Positions 1 through 7,984 of a stretch of 64,000 nt of DNA are shown piece after piece. Location: positions 62,001-126,000 of the forward strand of contig NZ_SMFU01000012.1 in NCBI RefSeq assembly GCF_004339595.1, given 5' to 3'. The stretch is from Marinobacterium mangrovicola. GTDB lineage: Bacteria; Pseudomonadota; Gammaproteobacteria; Pseudomonadales; Balneatricaceae. Below the pieces are notes generated by a model. That model ran no database searches and had not been told where the DNA came from. It saw nothing but the letters and a program-made list of their open reading frames with translations. The position numbers were made by a program, and so were the translations under genes. Numbering within the stretch: the stretch's first letter is position 1; each line of letters opens with the position of its first letter.

Positions 1-109
1 AACACTCTGGTATAACACCCGCCAACCACAAAATATTGGCCTGGCTGCACCGGTGAAAAAACTGCTGCACTCCATCACCGACACCAGCAACACGGGAGAC
101 AAACCATGA
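1..109 (+). CDS. mutY: A/G-specific adenine glycosylase MutY, C-terminal end (partial)
   Basis: Only the last ~35 codons are inside the window (reading frame from base 2). The residues [20 protein letters not shown] match the C-terminal NUDIX-like domain end of MutY, the glycosylase that removes adenine mispaired with 8-oxoguanine. The stop codon (107-109) overlaps the ATG of the next gene in an ATGA junction, so the two are translationally coupled. The mutY-yggX pairing is common in gammaproteobacteria and supports the call despite the short fragment. Confidence 0.85.
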   Translation, partial: TLWYNTRQPQNIGLAAPVKKLLHSITDTSNTGDKP

Positions 110-384
110 GCCGCACAGTGATCTGCCGCAAATACAAAAAAGAGATGGAAGGTCTGGACCGTCCGCCGTATCCCGGCCCGGTTGGTCAGGATATCTTCGA
201 CAACGTCTCCAAGCAGGCCTGGCAGGAGTGGACCGACCACCAGACCATGCTGATCAACGAGAAGCACCTGAGCCTGATGGACCCGAACAGCCGCAAATAT
301 CTGCAGGAAGAGATGCAGAAATTCCTCTCCGGTGAAGAGTTCGACAAGGCTGAAGGCTACGTGCCGCCATCCGAGAGCAACTAA
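106..384 (+). CDS. yggX: Fe(2+)-trafficking / oxidative damage protection protein YggX
   Basis: A 92-residue protein starting [18 protein letters not shown] and containing [16 protein letters not shown] and the downstream [10 protein letters not shown] segment, the recognisable signature of the YggX family. The family is cytosolic, is proposed to bind ferrous iron and protects Fe-S clusters from oxidation. The length is the family's usual one (about 90 residues). It overlaps the mutY stop by four bases, so it is probably co-transcribed with mutY. Nothing unusual is seen. Confidence 0.95.
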   Translation: MSRTVICRKYKKEMEGLDRPPYPGPVGQDIFDNVSKQAWQEWTDHQTMLINEKHLSLMDPNSRKYLQEEMQKFLSGEEFDKAEGYVPPSESN

Positions 385-418
385 TAGAAATTAAATAAAG
401 AAAAGTGAAAACAAGGCG

Positions 419-447
419 TTGACACCCTCCATGAAGTCGGGTTTAAT
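419..447 (+). promoter_or_regulatory. Sigma-70 promoter of tRNA-Phe
   Basis: A perfect -35 TTGACA (419-424), a 17-bp spacer and a -10 TTTAAT (442-447, 5/6 to consensus) lie just ahead of the tRNA. The stretch after the -10 is GC-rich (ACGCGCC), the discriminator type typical of growth-rate-controlled stable RNA promoters. The predicted start falls about 6 bases before the mature tRNA 5' end. Confidence 0.8.
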
Positions 448-459
448 ACGCGCCTCGTT

Positions 460-535
460 GCCCGGATAGCTCAGTCGGTAGAGCAGGGGATTGAAAATCC
501 CCGTGTCGGTGGTTCGATTCCGCCTCCGGGCACCA
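460..535 (+). tRNA. tRNA-Phe (anticodon GAA)
   Basis: A 76-nt cloverleaf. The acceptor arms GCCCGGA and TCCGGGC pair, the D-arm is GCTCAGTCGGTAGAGC, and the anticodon stem GGGGA/TCCCC encloses loop TTGAAAA with anticodon GAA at 493-495. The T-arm contains GGTTCGATTC, and the 3' CCA is encoded. It has its own promoter just upstream and a hairpin terminator just downstream, so it is a single-gene unit. Confidence 0.97.
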
Positions 536-544
536 ACGACTTCA

Positions 545-580
545 GAAGCCCTGCATCATTGATGCGGGGCTTCGTCGTTT
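545..580 (+). terminator. Rho-independent terminator after tRNA-Phe
   Basis: GAAGCCCTGCAT and its imperfect complement ATGCGGGGCTTC (545-573) form a long stem around a short ATTG loop, followed by a T-containing tail (CGTCGTTT). It ends the tRNA-Phe transcript. Confidence 0.7.
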
Positions 581-834
581 CGGGCCCTCTGAAACTATTT
601 TCGCCGCCTCTTTCAGCGACGCTCCCAGACAGTCTTAGCCTTCGGACCCAAGCGCTTTATCAGCCTCGCCGGGTGCTCTGCTCACTACTCTGCTCACCTC
701 CTGCTTCACTGATTCTTCCGTTCTGAAACCACACTCGCATCACCCCGGCCACTCCCTGTAACCGCCCGATAACATTTGTCGTGTCTAATCCCCGGCTCTA
801 TTCGTTCAACTCCTTGTTCAATTTTGGGGGCACT
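581..834. other. Gene-free stretch before tatA
   Basis: About 250 bases between the tRNA terminator and tatA. I see no convincing coding frame, RNA gene or repeat. It must contain the tatABC promoter, but no strong -35/-10 pair stands out. An upstream GTG at 781 is in frame with tatA but would add 18 residues without family similarity. Confidence 0.5.
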
Positions 835-1089
835 ATGCTCGGCAATATCAGTATCTGGCAGTTGGTTATCGTGCTGGCGATCATCATTCTGCTTTTTGGC
901 ACCAAAAAACTGCGCAACATCGGTGGCGACCTGGGCAGCTCCCTGAAGAGCTTTAAGAAAGCGATCAGCGATGAAGATTCCAAGTTGAATGCTGACAGCG
1001 CCCAGCGCAGCGTGCCTGCCGATCAGGACGCTTCCTTTGCGGAATCCGCCCAGCCGGAGAGCCGCAGCAACCCTCTGCCCAATAAGTAA
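835..1089 (+). CDS. tatA: Sec-independent translocase subunit TatA
   Basis: 84 residues. TatA forms the protein-conducting assembly that moves folded twin-arginine precursors across the inner membrane. The N-terminal single membrane helix ([19 protein letters not shown], residues about 6-24) is followed by the conserved [23 protein letters not shown] amphipathic helix and an acidic, flexible C-terminus. The ATG at 835 was chosen over the in-frame GTG at 781 because TatA proteins begin directly with the short periplasmic stub MLGNIS, and GGGGG lies just upstream. First gene of tatABC. Several proteins in this window carry twin-arginine signals and are potential clients. Confidence 0.93.
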   Translation: MLGNISIWQLVIVLAIIILLFGTKKLRNIGGDLGSSLKSFKKAISDEDSKLNADSAQRSVPADQDASFAESAQPESRSNPLPNK

Positions 1090-1100
1090 AGCGCAGCTTC

Positions 1101-1457
1101 ATGGTTGATATCGGCTTCACAGAAATGCTGTTAGTCGCTGTCGTCGCACTGCTGGTGCTGGGCCCTGAGCGGCTTCCGGTCGCGGCCCGCACCTGTGGCC
1201 TCTGGCTGGGACGCATCCGCCGCATGGTCGGTTCGATCCAGCAGGAGATCAACGAAGAGCTCAAGGTGGATGAACTGAAGCAGGCCACTGCCGCCAGGAA
1301 GGCACAGTTCAAGCAGGAGTTCGACAAGGCACGTCGTCCCTTCGCTGCGGACGCAGCAGATGATGCTGCCACGAACACCGCAACCGCACGCAGTGCCGAC
1401 GATCTCGCGACAGCCAGCACTTCAACACAGACTTCGCCCAACACAGGCACTCTATGA
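1101..1457 (+). CDS. tatB: Sec-independent translocase subunit TatB
   Basis: 118 residues. The N-terminus MVDIGFTEMLLVAVVALLVLGPERLP is the TatB membrane helix with the conserved Glu near residue 8 and the LGPERLP turn, followed by a long amphipathic helix and an Ala/Thr-rich unstructured tail. TatB partners TatC in recognising twin-arginine signal peptides. It lies 11 bp after tatA and overlaps tatC by four bases, so the three are one operon. Confidence 0.93.
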   Translation: MVDIGFTEMLLVAVVALLVLGPERLPVAARTCGLWLGRIRRMVGSIQQEINEELKVDELKQATAARKAQFKQEFDKARRPFAADAADDAATNTATARSADDLATASTSTQTSPNTGTL

Positions 1458-2215
1458 GCACTCAAACTGCCGATCAGGCGCTGCCTTTGCGGTCGCACCT
1501 GATTGAACTGCGCCAGCGCCTGTTGCGTTGCGTGCTGGTTATTCTGGTTATCTTTCTCGCCCTGTTCTCCTTTGCCAACGATCTCTACACCTGGGTTTCC
1601 GCGCCGCTGACGGCACTGATGCCGGCAGGTACCAGCATGATCGCGACGGATGTCACCTCGCCGTTCTTTGCACCGTTCAAGCTGACCCTGATGGTATCGA
1701 TATTGATCGCCATGCCGCTGCTGCTGCATCAGGCATGGAGTTATATCGCCCCGGGTCTGTACGGTCATGAGAAGAAGCTGGCGGCGCCGATCCTGGCGTC
1801 CAGCGTGGTGCTGTTTTACCTAGGCATCGCTTTTGCCTATGGCGTGGTGTTTCCGATCATCTTTGGCTTTTTCACCAGCGTGGGGCCGGAAAACATCGCG
1901 GTGATGACCGATATCAGCAGCTATCTGAATTTCGTGCTGAAGCTGTTTTTCGCTTTCGGGGTGGTGTTTGAGATACCGATCGCCACGCTACTGGTGATCA
2001 GCTCGGGCATGACCAGCGTGCAGGAGCTGCAGTCCAAGCGCCCTTATGTGATCGTCGGCTGCTTCGTGATCGGCATGCTGCTGACACCGCCGGATCTGAT
2101 CTCCCAGAGCCTGCTGGCGGTGCCGATGTGGCTGCTGTTTGAGCTGGGTCTACTGCTGGGCAGAGCGATGACACTGGGTTCATCCCAGGCGAGTGCAGCG
2201 GTAGAGGAAAACTAA
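1454..2215 (+). CDS. tatC: Sec-independent translocase subunit TatC
   Basis: 253 residues, the usual length. Six hydrophobic segments are visible. The N-terminal PLRSHLIELRQRLLR motif (residues about 11-25) is the cytoplasmic signal-binding site, and conserved FxxPF (TDVTSPFFAPFK) and SYLNFVLKLFFAFGVVFEIP motifs follow. TatC is the primary receptor for twin-arginine precursors. It converges with the T2SS operon, whose last gene gspN ends 42 bp away on the opposite strand. Confidence 0.96.
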   Translation: MSTQTADQALPLRSHLIELRQRLLRCVLVILVIFLALFSFANDLYTWVSAPLTALMPAGTSMIATDVTSPFFAPFKLTLMVSILIAMPLLLHQAWSYIAPGLYGHEKKLAAPILASSVVLFYLGIAFAYGVVFPIIFGFFTSVGPENIAVMTDISSYLNFVLKLFFAFGVVFEIPIATLLVISSGMTSVQELQSKRPYVIVGCFVIGMLLTPPDLISQSLLAVPMWLLFELGLLLGRAMTLGSSQASAAVEEN

Positions 2216-2257
2216 GCCGCTGCTCTTTTATCAGTTTATCTGCGTTTTAGCGGCGCT

Positions 2258-2983
2258 TCACCAGCGCCAGCCGCGTTTAACCACGCCAGTTCCATCTGAC
2301 ACCAACCCCAGCAGTCTGGCCGGCTCATCCAGGCTGCTGCCGGGCTCAATGTTGCCCCGCAAGCGGCTGCGGCGGCTCTCCAGATCTGCGTAAAACCGTA
2401 GCGCCTGTCCCGTTCCCTGGGTGTTAAGCTGCAACCGGGTTGTCTCGCCACAGTTCAGCATCAGGCGTACCTGGCCAAAATCGGTTTTAACCGGCTGCCG
2501 CAGCTGCAGCGAATCACTGGAGACTTGCCCCGAGGCTCGCTGACAGTCGATCCCGCTGCCTGCCAGCGTGATCTCGCCCTGCCACTCGCCCTGCCAGACA
2601 AAGCCGGAGCCCGGCTGCGCAGCCGCCCTGACAAAGCCATACTCACTGGGCTGAGGCCGAATCCTGCTCTGCCACTGCCAGGGCCAGCCCTGCCAGGTCG
2701 CTGCCCAGCGTTGCTGGGATACCTGAAGATCGACTTCAGCCTGCAGCGGCCAGCCGGGCTTCAGTTGCCAGTTCAGTGCTCCCAGCTGCCAACCGGGCCC
2801 GGACAGGGACGCCAGGCCACCGTTAAGCAGGCTGCCATGCGCCTCGCCAAGCTGAAGATCCCTGGGCAGGGTCACCCGATCCAGCCAGAATGACAGCGGC
2901 GCCCCCAGCACCAGGGTAACCAGGAACAGGCTTAGGGCCGCCAGCCCGCAGGCTGATGGCCAAAGCAGGGATTTAATCTTCAT
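2258..2983 (-). CDS. gspN: Type II secretion system protein GspN
   Basis: 241 residues with one N-terminal membrane anchor (WPSACGLAALSLFLVTLVLGAPLSFWL, residues about 9-35) and a beta-rich periplasmic remainder. GspN is an accessory inner-membrane component present in some T2SS operons; its mechanism is poorly defined. It is the last gene of the leftward operon and overlaps gspM by four bases. The identification rests on family character (the FxLxxVTLPxDL-type start, a periplasmic domain with a Cys pair near residues 144 and 174) and on position after gspM. Confidence 0.82.
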   Translation of the reverse strand: MKIKSLLWPSACGLAALSLFLVTLVLGAPLSFWLDRVTLPRDLQLGEAHGSLLNGGLASLSGPGWQLGALNWQLKPGWPLQAEVDLQVSQQRWAATWQGWPWQWQSRIRPQPSEYGFVRAAAQPGSGFVWQGEWQGEITLAGSGIDCQRASGQVSSDSLQLRQPVKTDFGQVRLMLNCGETTRLQLNTQGTGQALRFYADLESRRSRLRGNIEPGSSLDEPARLLGLVSDGTGVVKRGWRW

Positions 2984-3414
2984 ATTGATCCTTCCCGCAG
3001 ATTGATCGCCTGGAACAGAAACGCGAACTGCACCTCATCGCCACGGTTATCCAGCTGCCAGTCGCGGCTATACCAGCCACGGGCGCTGGCATCCCTGACC
3101 AGCCGCTGTACCGCCTCAAGTTCCATCCCCTGGCCTCGCAGCTGCCAGCCATCGCCGACGGGGCTGAGCTCCTGCGCCAGCAGATCGTGCTGCTGCAACA
3201 GCTGCCGCCAGTCCGCTTCCTGCATAGGTACACTCAGCAACAGCTGCTCACTCTGTTGCGACAGCTGCTGCCAGCGCTCGCCGTTCTGCTTCCAGTTGAG
3301 CAGCTGCTGCCCCAGCAGCCAGGCGATCAACACCAGTATGATCACTCCGGCCAGTGCCAGACGACGGCGCTCATCCGGCGAGCGGCTGTGCCAGTATTTT
3401 TGCTTCAAGTTCAT
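2980..3414 (-). CDS. gspM: Type II secretion system protein GspM
   Basis: 144 residues. A short cytoplasmic stretch (MNLKQKYWHSRSPDERRRL) is followed by one membrane helix (ALAGVIILVLIAWLLGQQLL) and a Gln/Leu-rich coiled-coil plus ferredoxin-like periplasmic domain, as in GspM. GspM pairs with GspL to anchor the GspE ATPase. The start at 3414 was chosen because it overlaps the gspL stop by four bases and gives the canonical short N-terminus; a longer in-frame extension to 3522 would run inside gspL. Confidence 0.88.
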   Translation of the reverse strand: MNLKQKYWHSRSPDERRRLALAGVIILVLIAWLLGQQLLNWKQNGERWQQLSQQSEQLLLSVPMQEADWRQLLQQHDLLAQELSPVGDGWQLRGQGMELEAVQRLVRDASARGWYSRDWQLDNRGDEVQFAFLFQAINLREGSI

Positions 3415-4661
3415 GATTGCACCTCCGCATCCATTAGCTGTGACAGCTGCAACCGCGCTTTTCCATCCAGAATTTCCAACGCCATATTCACACGCTGAGA
3501 TTCCGGAAGCTGAGCCGACCAACTCTCCCTGATCTGTTCCAGCGCGGGTGTCTCACCTTCGCCCTGCCAGATCAGGCTGGCGTGAAAACCGGTCTCGATA
3601 CTGTTTCCAAGCCGCTGCAGCCGCCACTGGGGATGTTGAGCAAGCCAGTCAGACAGTGCAATGGTGAGCCCTTCCGTCTCGCTCAGCTGCTGTAACGGCA
3701 GTTGTTGCATGCGCAGCTGACGCGTCAGTTGCCGCTGCACCTGCTCCAGATCGGTGCTGGATCCAAGCCCCAAACGCTGCGCCAGCAGTTGATTCGCAGC
3801 CTGCTGCTCGCGCCATTGAAAGGCGCCGGTGGCGAGGAGATAAGCCAGGGCGGCCACAGCGGTCAGCTGCAGCGGACGGCGCAGCCCTGTCGGGAGCTTG
3901 ATCCCCGACGCCTTAGCCTGCCGTGTGGGTTTCAACAGCGAGGTTGCTGCGGAGCTACCTGGCGCCAGCGCCTCGAGTTCATCGACTTCATCGCTGTATT
4001 CGCGCCAGCTCTGTACCGCCCATTTTTCCGGCAGCGCGGGCAACTGATTGCCCGGCCAGCTGAGAAAACCGCCGGCACTTTCTTTGTCCGCCGCTTTCAA
4101 CAGAAGGAGGTTGGCAGGCCCCTGCCAGCCCAGAACACTACCCGGTACAGGCGGCATCAACTGTAGATCGAACAGGACTCGCGTCAGCTTGAAACCCTGC
4201 TCAGCCAGCCAGGATTGCCAGGAGTGCAGCAGCGACTTGTCGCAGGCCAGCAGCTGCAGACGCCCCTCGGCCTGGCCGAGTTTCACAATCTGTTGAGTCT
4301 CCGGGTCAGACAGCAGCTGCTCCTCCAGCAGAAGCGCATATTCCTGTGCCTTGAGGCCCGGTGGGGCGACCACATCAAACAGGCTGGCGTCAGCTCCCTG
4401 CAGCACCAGGGTGACCGGCAGCCGCCGATGCTGAGACGGCGGAAGCCCCCGCCCCGACGCCTGGGTTTCGCCATGACGTCGCTGCAGCCAGCAGAGTCCT
4501 GCGCCTTCATCCGGGAGTCCGGGACTCGCAGGGCGCAGTAGCAGTTCTTCCCTGGAGGAAGCACCGAACCAGCGCTTCCTGCCAGATGCCGTCTGAGCGG
4601 CAGCTGCTGTGGCCAGAGCGACCTCTTTTTCCACGTCCATTATTCTGTTCATCGTCTTCAA
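3411..4661 (-). CDS. gspL: Type II secretion system protein GspL
   Basis: 416 residues: an N-terminal cytoplasmic actin-like domain that binds GspE (roughly residues 1-255), a single membrane helix (LQLTAVAALAYLLATGAF, about 268-285) and a periplasmic ferredoxin-like domain. It overlaps gspJ upstream and gspM downstream by four bases each. In most T2SS operons gspK sits between gspJ and gspL. Here that place is empty and gspK is located about 11 kb away. ATG codons at residues 4 and 8 are alternative starts. Confidence 0.88.
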   Translation of the reverse strand: MKTMNRIMDVEKEVALATAAAAQTASGRKRWFGASSREELLLRPASPGLPDEGAGLCWLQRRHGETQASGRGLPPSQHRRLPVTLVLQGADASLFDVVAPPGLKAQEYALLLEEQLLSDPETQQIVKLGQAEGRLQLLACDKSLLHSWQSWLAEQGFKLTRVLFDLQLMPPVPGSVLGWQGPANLLLLKAADKESAGGFLSWPGNQLPALPEKWAVQSWREYSDEVDELEALAPGSSAATSLLKPTRQAKASGIKLPTGLRRPLQLTAVAALAYLLATGAFQWREQQAANQLLAQRLGLGSSTDLEQVQRQLTRQLRMQQLPLQQLSETEGLTIALSDWLAQHPQWRLQRLGNSIETGFHASLIWQGEGETPALEQIRESWSAQLPESQRVNMALEILDGKARLQLSQLMDAEVQS

Positions 4662-5353
4662 TTCTCACCCGGCAGCACGAAGGTGCAGACATAAGGCGCG
4701 GGCGCAGTGCCCGGCTTCAGTGCCATCCGGAAATTCAGTTGTACCGCTTCGGTGTGGCTGCCCGGTTGCCCGGGGTATTCCTGCCAGCGCTCGCCCACCC
4801 GGAAAGCCAGCCGCACATCGCTGACCCGCTCCAGCAACGCCAGGGTTTGCCAGCGTGGAGCTGCCGGCGTATCCAGATCGGCACTGACACCCAACCAGAG
4901 CTGTCCCTCCTGCCAGTGCAGCGCCTGGCGCTGCACCGCGCTGTGCTGATGCGCCGCCACCTGCCAACCCTCGGTTGCACCAAAGCGCTCCGATACAGGC
5001 CCAGCGCTGTTTTCAGTCGAGGCGATCACACCGGCAAGCCCCGGCCCGCTCAGCGCCACCCACTCCAGCCGTTGCCGATCCGGCTGCCAGTCGAGGCGAT
5101 CGTTGTAGAGCGCCAGGTTGTGCGCCTGCAGCGGACGCAGCACCAGCGCCGCGAAGCGGTTGTCCAGCTGCTGGCATAGCTCCAGCACCTCGCTATCCCG
5201 GGTAGAGGCTTCCGTTTTGTGGGTGCGCAGCCCCACCCAACCGTCGATCAGCGTGGCCAGCATCACGCCCAGCAGAGCGGTCATCGCCAATGCCAGCATC
5301 AGCTCGATCAGCGTCAGACCCTGCTGGCTTTTTTTATCGGCGGTCGACTTCAT
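4658..5353 (-). CDS. gspJ: Type II secretion minor pseudopilin GspJ
   Basis: 231 residues. The prepilin signal KKSQQG|LTLIELMLALAMTALLGVMLATLIDGW shows the leader-peptidase cleavage Gly, the Glu at +5 and a hydrophobic helix. GspJ is a minor pseudopilin that joins GspI and GspK in the tip complex. It overlaps gspI and gspL by four bases. No prepilin peptidase gene (gspO) is in the window, so processing must rely on one elsewhere. Confidence 0.93.
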   Translation of the reverse strand: MKSTADKKSQQGLTLIELMLALAMTALLGVMLATLIDGWVGLRTHKTEASTRDSEVLELCQQLDNRFAALVLRPLQAHNLALYNDRLDWQPDRQRLEWVALSGPGLAGVIASTENSAGPVSERFGATEGWQVAAHQHSAVQRQALHWQEGQLWLGVSADLDTPAAPRWQTLALLERVSDVRLAFRVGERWQEYPGQPGSHTEAVQLNFRMALKPGTAPAPYVCTFVLPGEN

Positions 5354-5718
5354 GGCGCCGCCAGAAACAGGCTGTAGCGATCCAGCGGGCGCTGTTTATC
5401 GGTCTCGTCAAACAGCACCAGTTCACCGCGTCTAACACCGCGCAGCCCGGTGGAGTTCACATCCATCTGCCAGTGACAGACACGCTCGCCCTGCACCAGC
5501 TCACCCTGCTGTCGCCCGGGAGATGGCCAGTAGGATTCCACTTCAAAGCGCGCCATCAATTCGCGGGCACAGAGCGCGGTGAAGGTGCGGTCGACGCTGG
5601 CCAGCTGCAGTTCTACCCGCTGGCCGATCACCTGGCTCACCGCGACTGCCATGGTGGCGGCAATAAACAGCGCTACCATTACCTCGATCAGCGTGAAACC
5701 CTGTTGCAACCGCATCAC
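5350..5718 (-). CDS. gspI: Type II secretion minor pseudopilin GspI
   Basis: 122 residues. The start MMRLQQG|FTLIEVMVALFIAATMAVAV is a textbook type IV prepilin leader with Gly at -1 and Glu at +5. The length fits GspI, the minor pseudopilin that nucleates the tip with GspJ and GspK. Four-base overlaps on both sides place it firmly in the operon. Confidence 0.93.
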   Translation of the reverse strand: MMRLQQGFTLIEVMVALFIAATMAVAVSQVIGQRVELQLASVDRTFTALCARELMARFEVESYWPSPGRQQGELVQGERVCHWQMDVNSTGLRGVRRGELVLFDETDKQRPLDRYSLFLAAP

Positions 5719-6224
5719 TGGCTCCCCAGATACAGCTGGCCGTGCTCATCCAGCCGTGCCTGGCCATTGGGCCAGGACCAGCTCAGCGCCTCACCCAGGC
5801 GTTCGCCGCCGGGCATCCAGATACGCTGAGGCTCAGGCAGATCCTCGCCGCGAAATGGATTGATGGATCGCCCGGTGTTTTGAGCCAGCAGAAGATCCTG
5901 GGGCCAGTCCTTGCTGTTGCCGGGGCCATCGCGGCCCAGATCGGTCCAGCCGAGCTGACCACTCTCCGGTGAGAGCCGCATAAAGCGGTAAGCACCGGCG
6001 CTGAAATACCAGCCGACGACCCAACCGCGCTGGCGTGCCAGAGTATCGGCCTGGGCGAAACGCACTTCCAGTTGCTGCAGCCGCGATTCGTAGAGACGTC
6101 CGGGATCACCGCCCAGCCAGGCCAGCCCCAGGGCGCTGATCATCCCGATCAACGCCAGCACCAGCATCAGCTCCAGCAGGGTGAAGCCGGACTGGCCCTG
6201 TGCTGCCGAGGTACCTCCACGCAT
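5715..6224 (-). CDS. gspH: Type II secretion minor pseudopilin GspH
   Basis: 169 residues. The leader GQSG|FTLLELMLVLALIGMISALGLAWL carries the prepilin cleavage site, Glu at +5 and a hydrophobic helix, followed by a beta-rich globular domain. GspH caps the major pseudopilus. It starts 15 bp after gspG and overlaps gspI by four bases. Confidence 0.92.
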   Translation of the reverse strand: MRGGTSAAQGQSGFTLLELMLVLALIGMISALGLAWLGGDPGRLYESRLQQLEVRFAQADTLARQRGWVVGWYFSAGAYRFMRLSPESGQLGWTDLGRDGPGNSKDWPQDLLLAQNTGRSINPFRGEDLPEPQRIWMPGGERLGEALSWSWPNGQARLDEHGQLYLGSQ

Positions 6225-6239
6225 CGACCGAACCCGCCG

Positions 6240-6686
6240 TCAGAGCGACCAGTTACCGATATCGGCATCGCTGCCTTCGCCACCGGGCAGGCCGTCGGCA
6301 CCCAGGGAGAACACATCGATACGGCCATGCTCGCCCGGCATACGGTACTGGTAGGGCATGCCCCAGGGATCTTCCGGCAGACGTCGGATATAGCCATCAT
6401 CCCGATAGCTGCGCGGTTCCGGCGGCTGCGCCGGACGGGTTACCAGCGCCGCGAGTCCCTGTTCGGTGCTGGGGTAGCGCAGGTTATCGAGGCGGTACAT
6501 ATCCAGCGCCTGCTCCAGCGTCGCCAGGTCGGCGCGGACTTTCTGCTCCACCGCCTTGTCCTGGTTGCTGAGCACGTTGGGCGCCACGATCGCCACAAGG
6601 AGACCGATGATGAAGATCACCACCATGATCTCCATCAGCGTGAAACCGGCCGAGGAATGATGTTTGCGTTTAATGCTGGGCGACAT
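6240..6686 (-). CDS. gspG: Type II secretion major pseudopilin GspG
   Basis: 148 residues. The leader HHSSAG|FTLMEIMVVIFIIGLLVAIVAPNVL and the GspG signature (DLATLEQALDMYRLDNLRYPSTEQGLAALV, DPWGMPYQYRMPGEHGRIDVFSLGADGLPGGEG) are unmistakable; the Asp-rich end is the calcium site. GspG forms the pseudopilus shaft. The ATG at 6686 was chosen over one at 6698 because a strong Shine-Dalgarno GGAGGTGATC lies directly in front of it. Confidence 0.96.
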   Translation of the reverse strand: MSPSIKRKHHSSAGFTLMEIMVVIFIIGLLVAIVAPNVLSNQDKAVEQKVRADLATLEQALDMYRLDNLRYPSTEQGLAALVTRPAQPPEPRSYRDDGYIRRLPEDPWGMPYQYRMPGEHGRIDVFSLGADGLPGGEGSDADIGNWSL

Positions 6687-6716
6687 GATCACCTCCATGA
6701 ACAGTTAAATCGGAAA

Positions 6717-7946
6717 TCAGAAATTCAGTGCCTGGTTGAGCTGCATGATCGGCAGCAGGATCGCCAGCACGATGAACAGCACCAGGGAGCCCATGCAGAG
6801 GATCATCACCGGCTCGAACAGCGCCAGCGTGGTATCCACGCGCTGGCCAAAGCTGCGTTCCTGATGCGAGGCGACGCGATCGAGCATCTCATCGAGACGG
6901 CCGCTGGCCTCACCACTGGCCACCATGTTCACCAGCAGCGGGGGAAAATGACCGCTCTGGCCCAGCGCACGGTACAGAGAGGTACCACCGCGCAGATCCT
7001 GGCAGCTGTCCCGCAGCGCCGCCTGCAATACGCGGTTGCCGAGGGTATCGACGCTGACCCGCAACGCATCCAGCAGCGGCACGCCACTGCTCACCAGGAT
7101 CGCCAGGGAGCGCGACAGGCGTGCGCTGTCGAGCAGCACCAGCAGTCCCCCCAGGCGCGGTAGCCGCAGTAGTGCCCGGTCTCGCCGCAGCGCCCAGGCA
7201 GGCTTGCGCAGCAGGATCACCGCGACAACTACACCCAACGCCAGCAGCACCAGCGCCAGCGGCCCGAAGGTCAGCACCGCGTCACTGAGCACAATCAGAA
7301 TGCGGGTCAGCAGCGGCAGCGCCTGGCCACTGTCGATAAACTGTTCGGTCAGCTTGGGCACCACGAAACTCATCAGGCCGACAACCACCGCCAGAGAGAC
7401 AAACAGCAGGGCGGCGGGATAGATCAGCGCGGTCATCGCCTTGTGACGCTGCTTCTGCACCTGCTCCTGGTAATCGGCCAGGCGCTCCAGCACCAGGCCA
7501 AGCCGTCCGCTGCGCTCGCCGGCGGCCACCAGGGCGCAGTACATGGCGTTAAACTGGCCGCCGCTCTGCCTCAGGCTATCGGCCAGGCTGTGCCCCTCCT
7601 GCACGCTGGCCAGCAGCTGCAGCAGCACGGCGCGCAGTCGCGGCTGGGTGCTTTGTTCGGCCAGCAACTGCAGCGACTCGGCCAGCGGCAGCGCCGCCCC
7701 CACCAGCGTTGCCAGCTGTCGCGTCAATTCGACCCGCTCGGCATGATTCAATCGCCGGCGTGAGCCTCGCGTACTTTTTTTCTCTCCCACCTCACCCGAA
7801 GCACTAGAGGTCGTGGAGGCAAGCTGACGCGGAAACAGTCCGCGATCCCTTAACAGCTGACGCGCCTGGCGCTCGCTGTCAGCCTGAATCAGGTCGCGAA
7901 CCGTCTTACCGCTGGCATCCAGAGCCTGGTATTTGAACGTCTGCAT
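6717..7946 (-). CDS. gspF: Type II secretion inner-membrane platform protein GspF
   Basis: 409 residues, the standard length. N-terminus MQTFKYQALDASGKTVRDLIQADSERQARQLLRDRGLFP is typical GspF. Two copies of the GspF cytoplasmic helical domain (about residues 75-195 and 275-400) are separated by membrane segments, and the C-terminal segment FIVLAILLPIMQLNQAL is the third. GspF is the polytopic core around which the GspE ATPase drives pseudopilus assembly. Confidence 0.96.
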   Translation of the reverse strand: MQTFKYQALDASGKTVRDLIQADSERQARQLLRDRGLFPRQLASTTSSASGEVGEKKSTRGSRRRLNHAERVELTRQLATLVGAALPLAESLQLLAEQSTQPRLRAVLLQLLASVQEGHSLADSLRQSGGQFNAMYCALVAAGERSGRLGLVLERLADYQEQVQKQRHKAMTALIYPAALLFVSLAVVVGLMSFVVPKLTEQFIDSGQALPLLTRILIVLSDAVLTFGPLALVLLALGVVVAVILLRKPAWALRRDRALLRLPRLGGLLVLLDSARLSRSLAILVSSGVPLLDALRVSVDTLGNRVLQAALRDSCQDLRGGTSLYRALGQSGHFPPLLVNMVASGEASGRLDEMLDRVASHQERSFGQRVDTTLALFEPVMILCMGSLVLFIVLAILLPIMQLNQALNF

Positions 7947-7984
7947 CGGCCTCTTACCTCAGCTGTTAATCTCAGCGCTCTGTA

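Noticed and set aside
6072..7163. A 363-codon open frame antisense to gspF, gspG and gspH
   Set aside because: It crosses three convincing T2SS genes and has no domain character.
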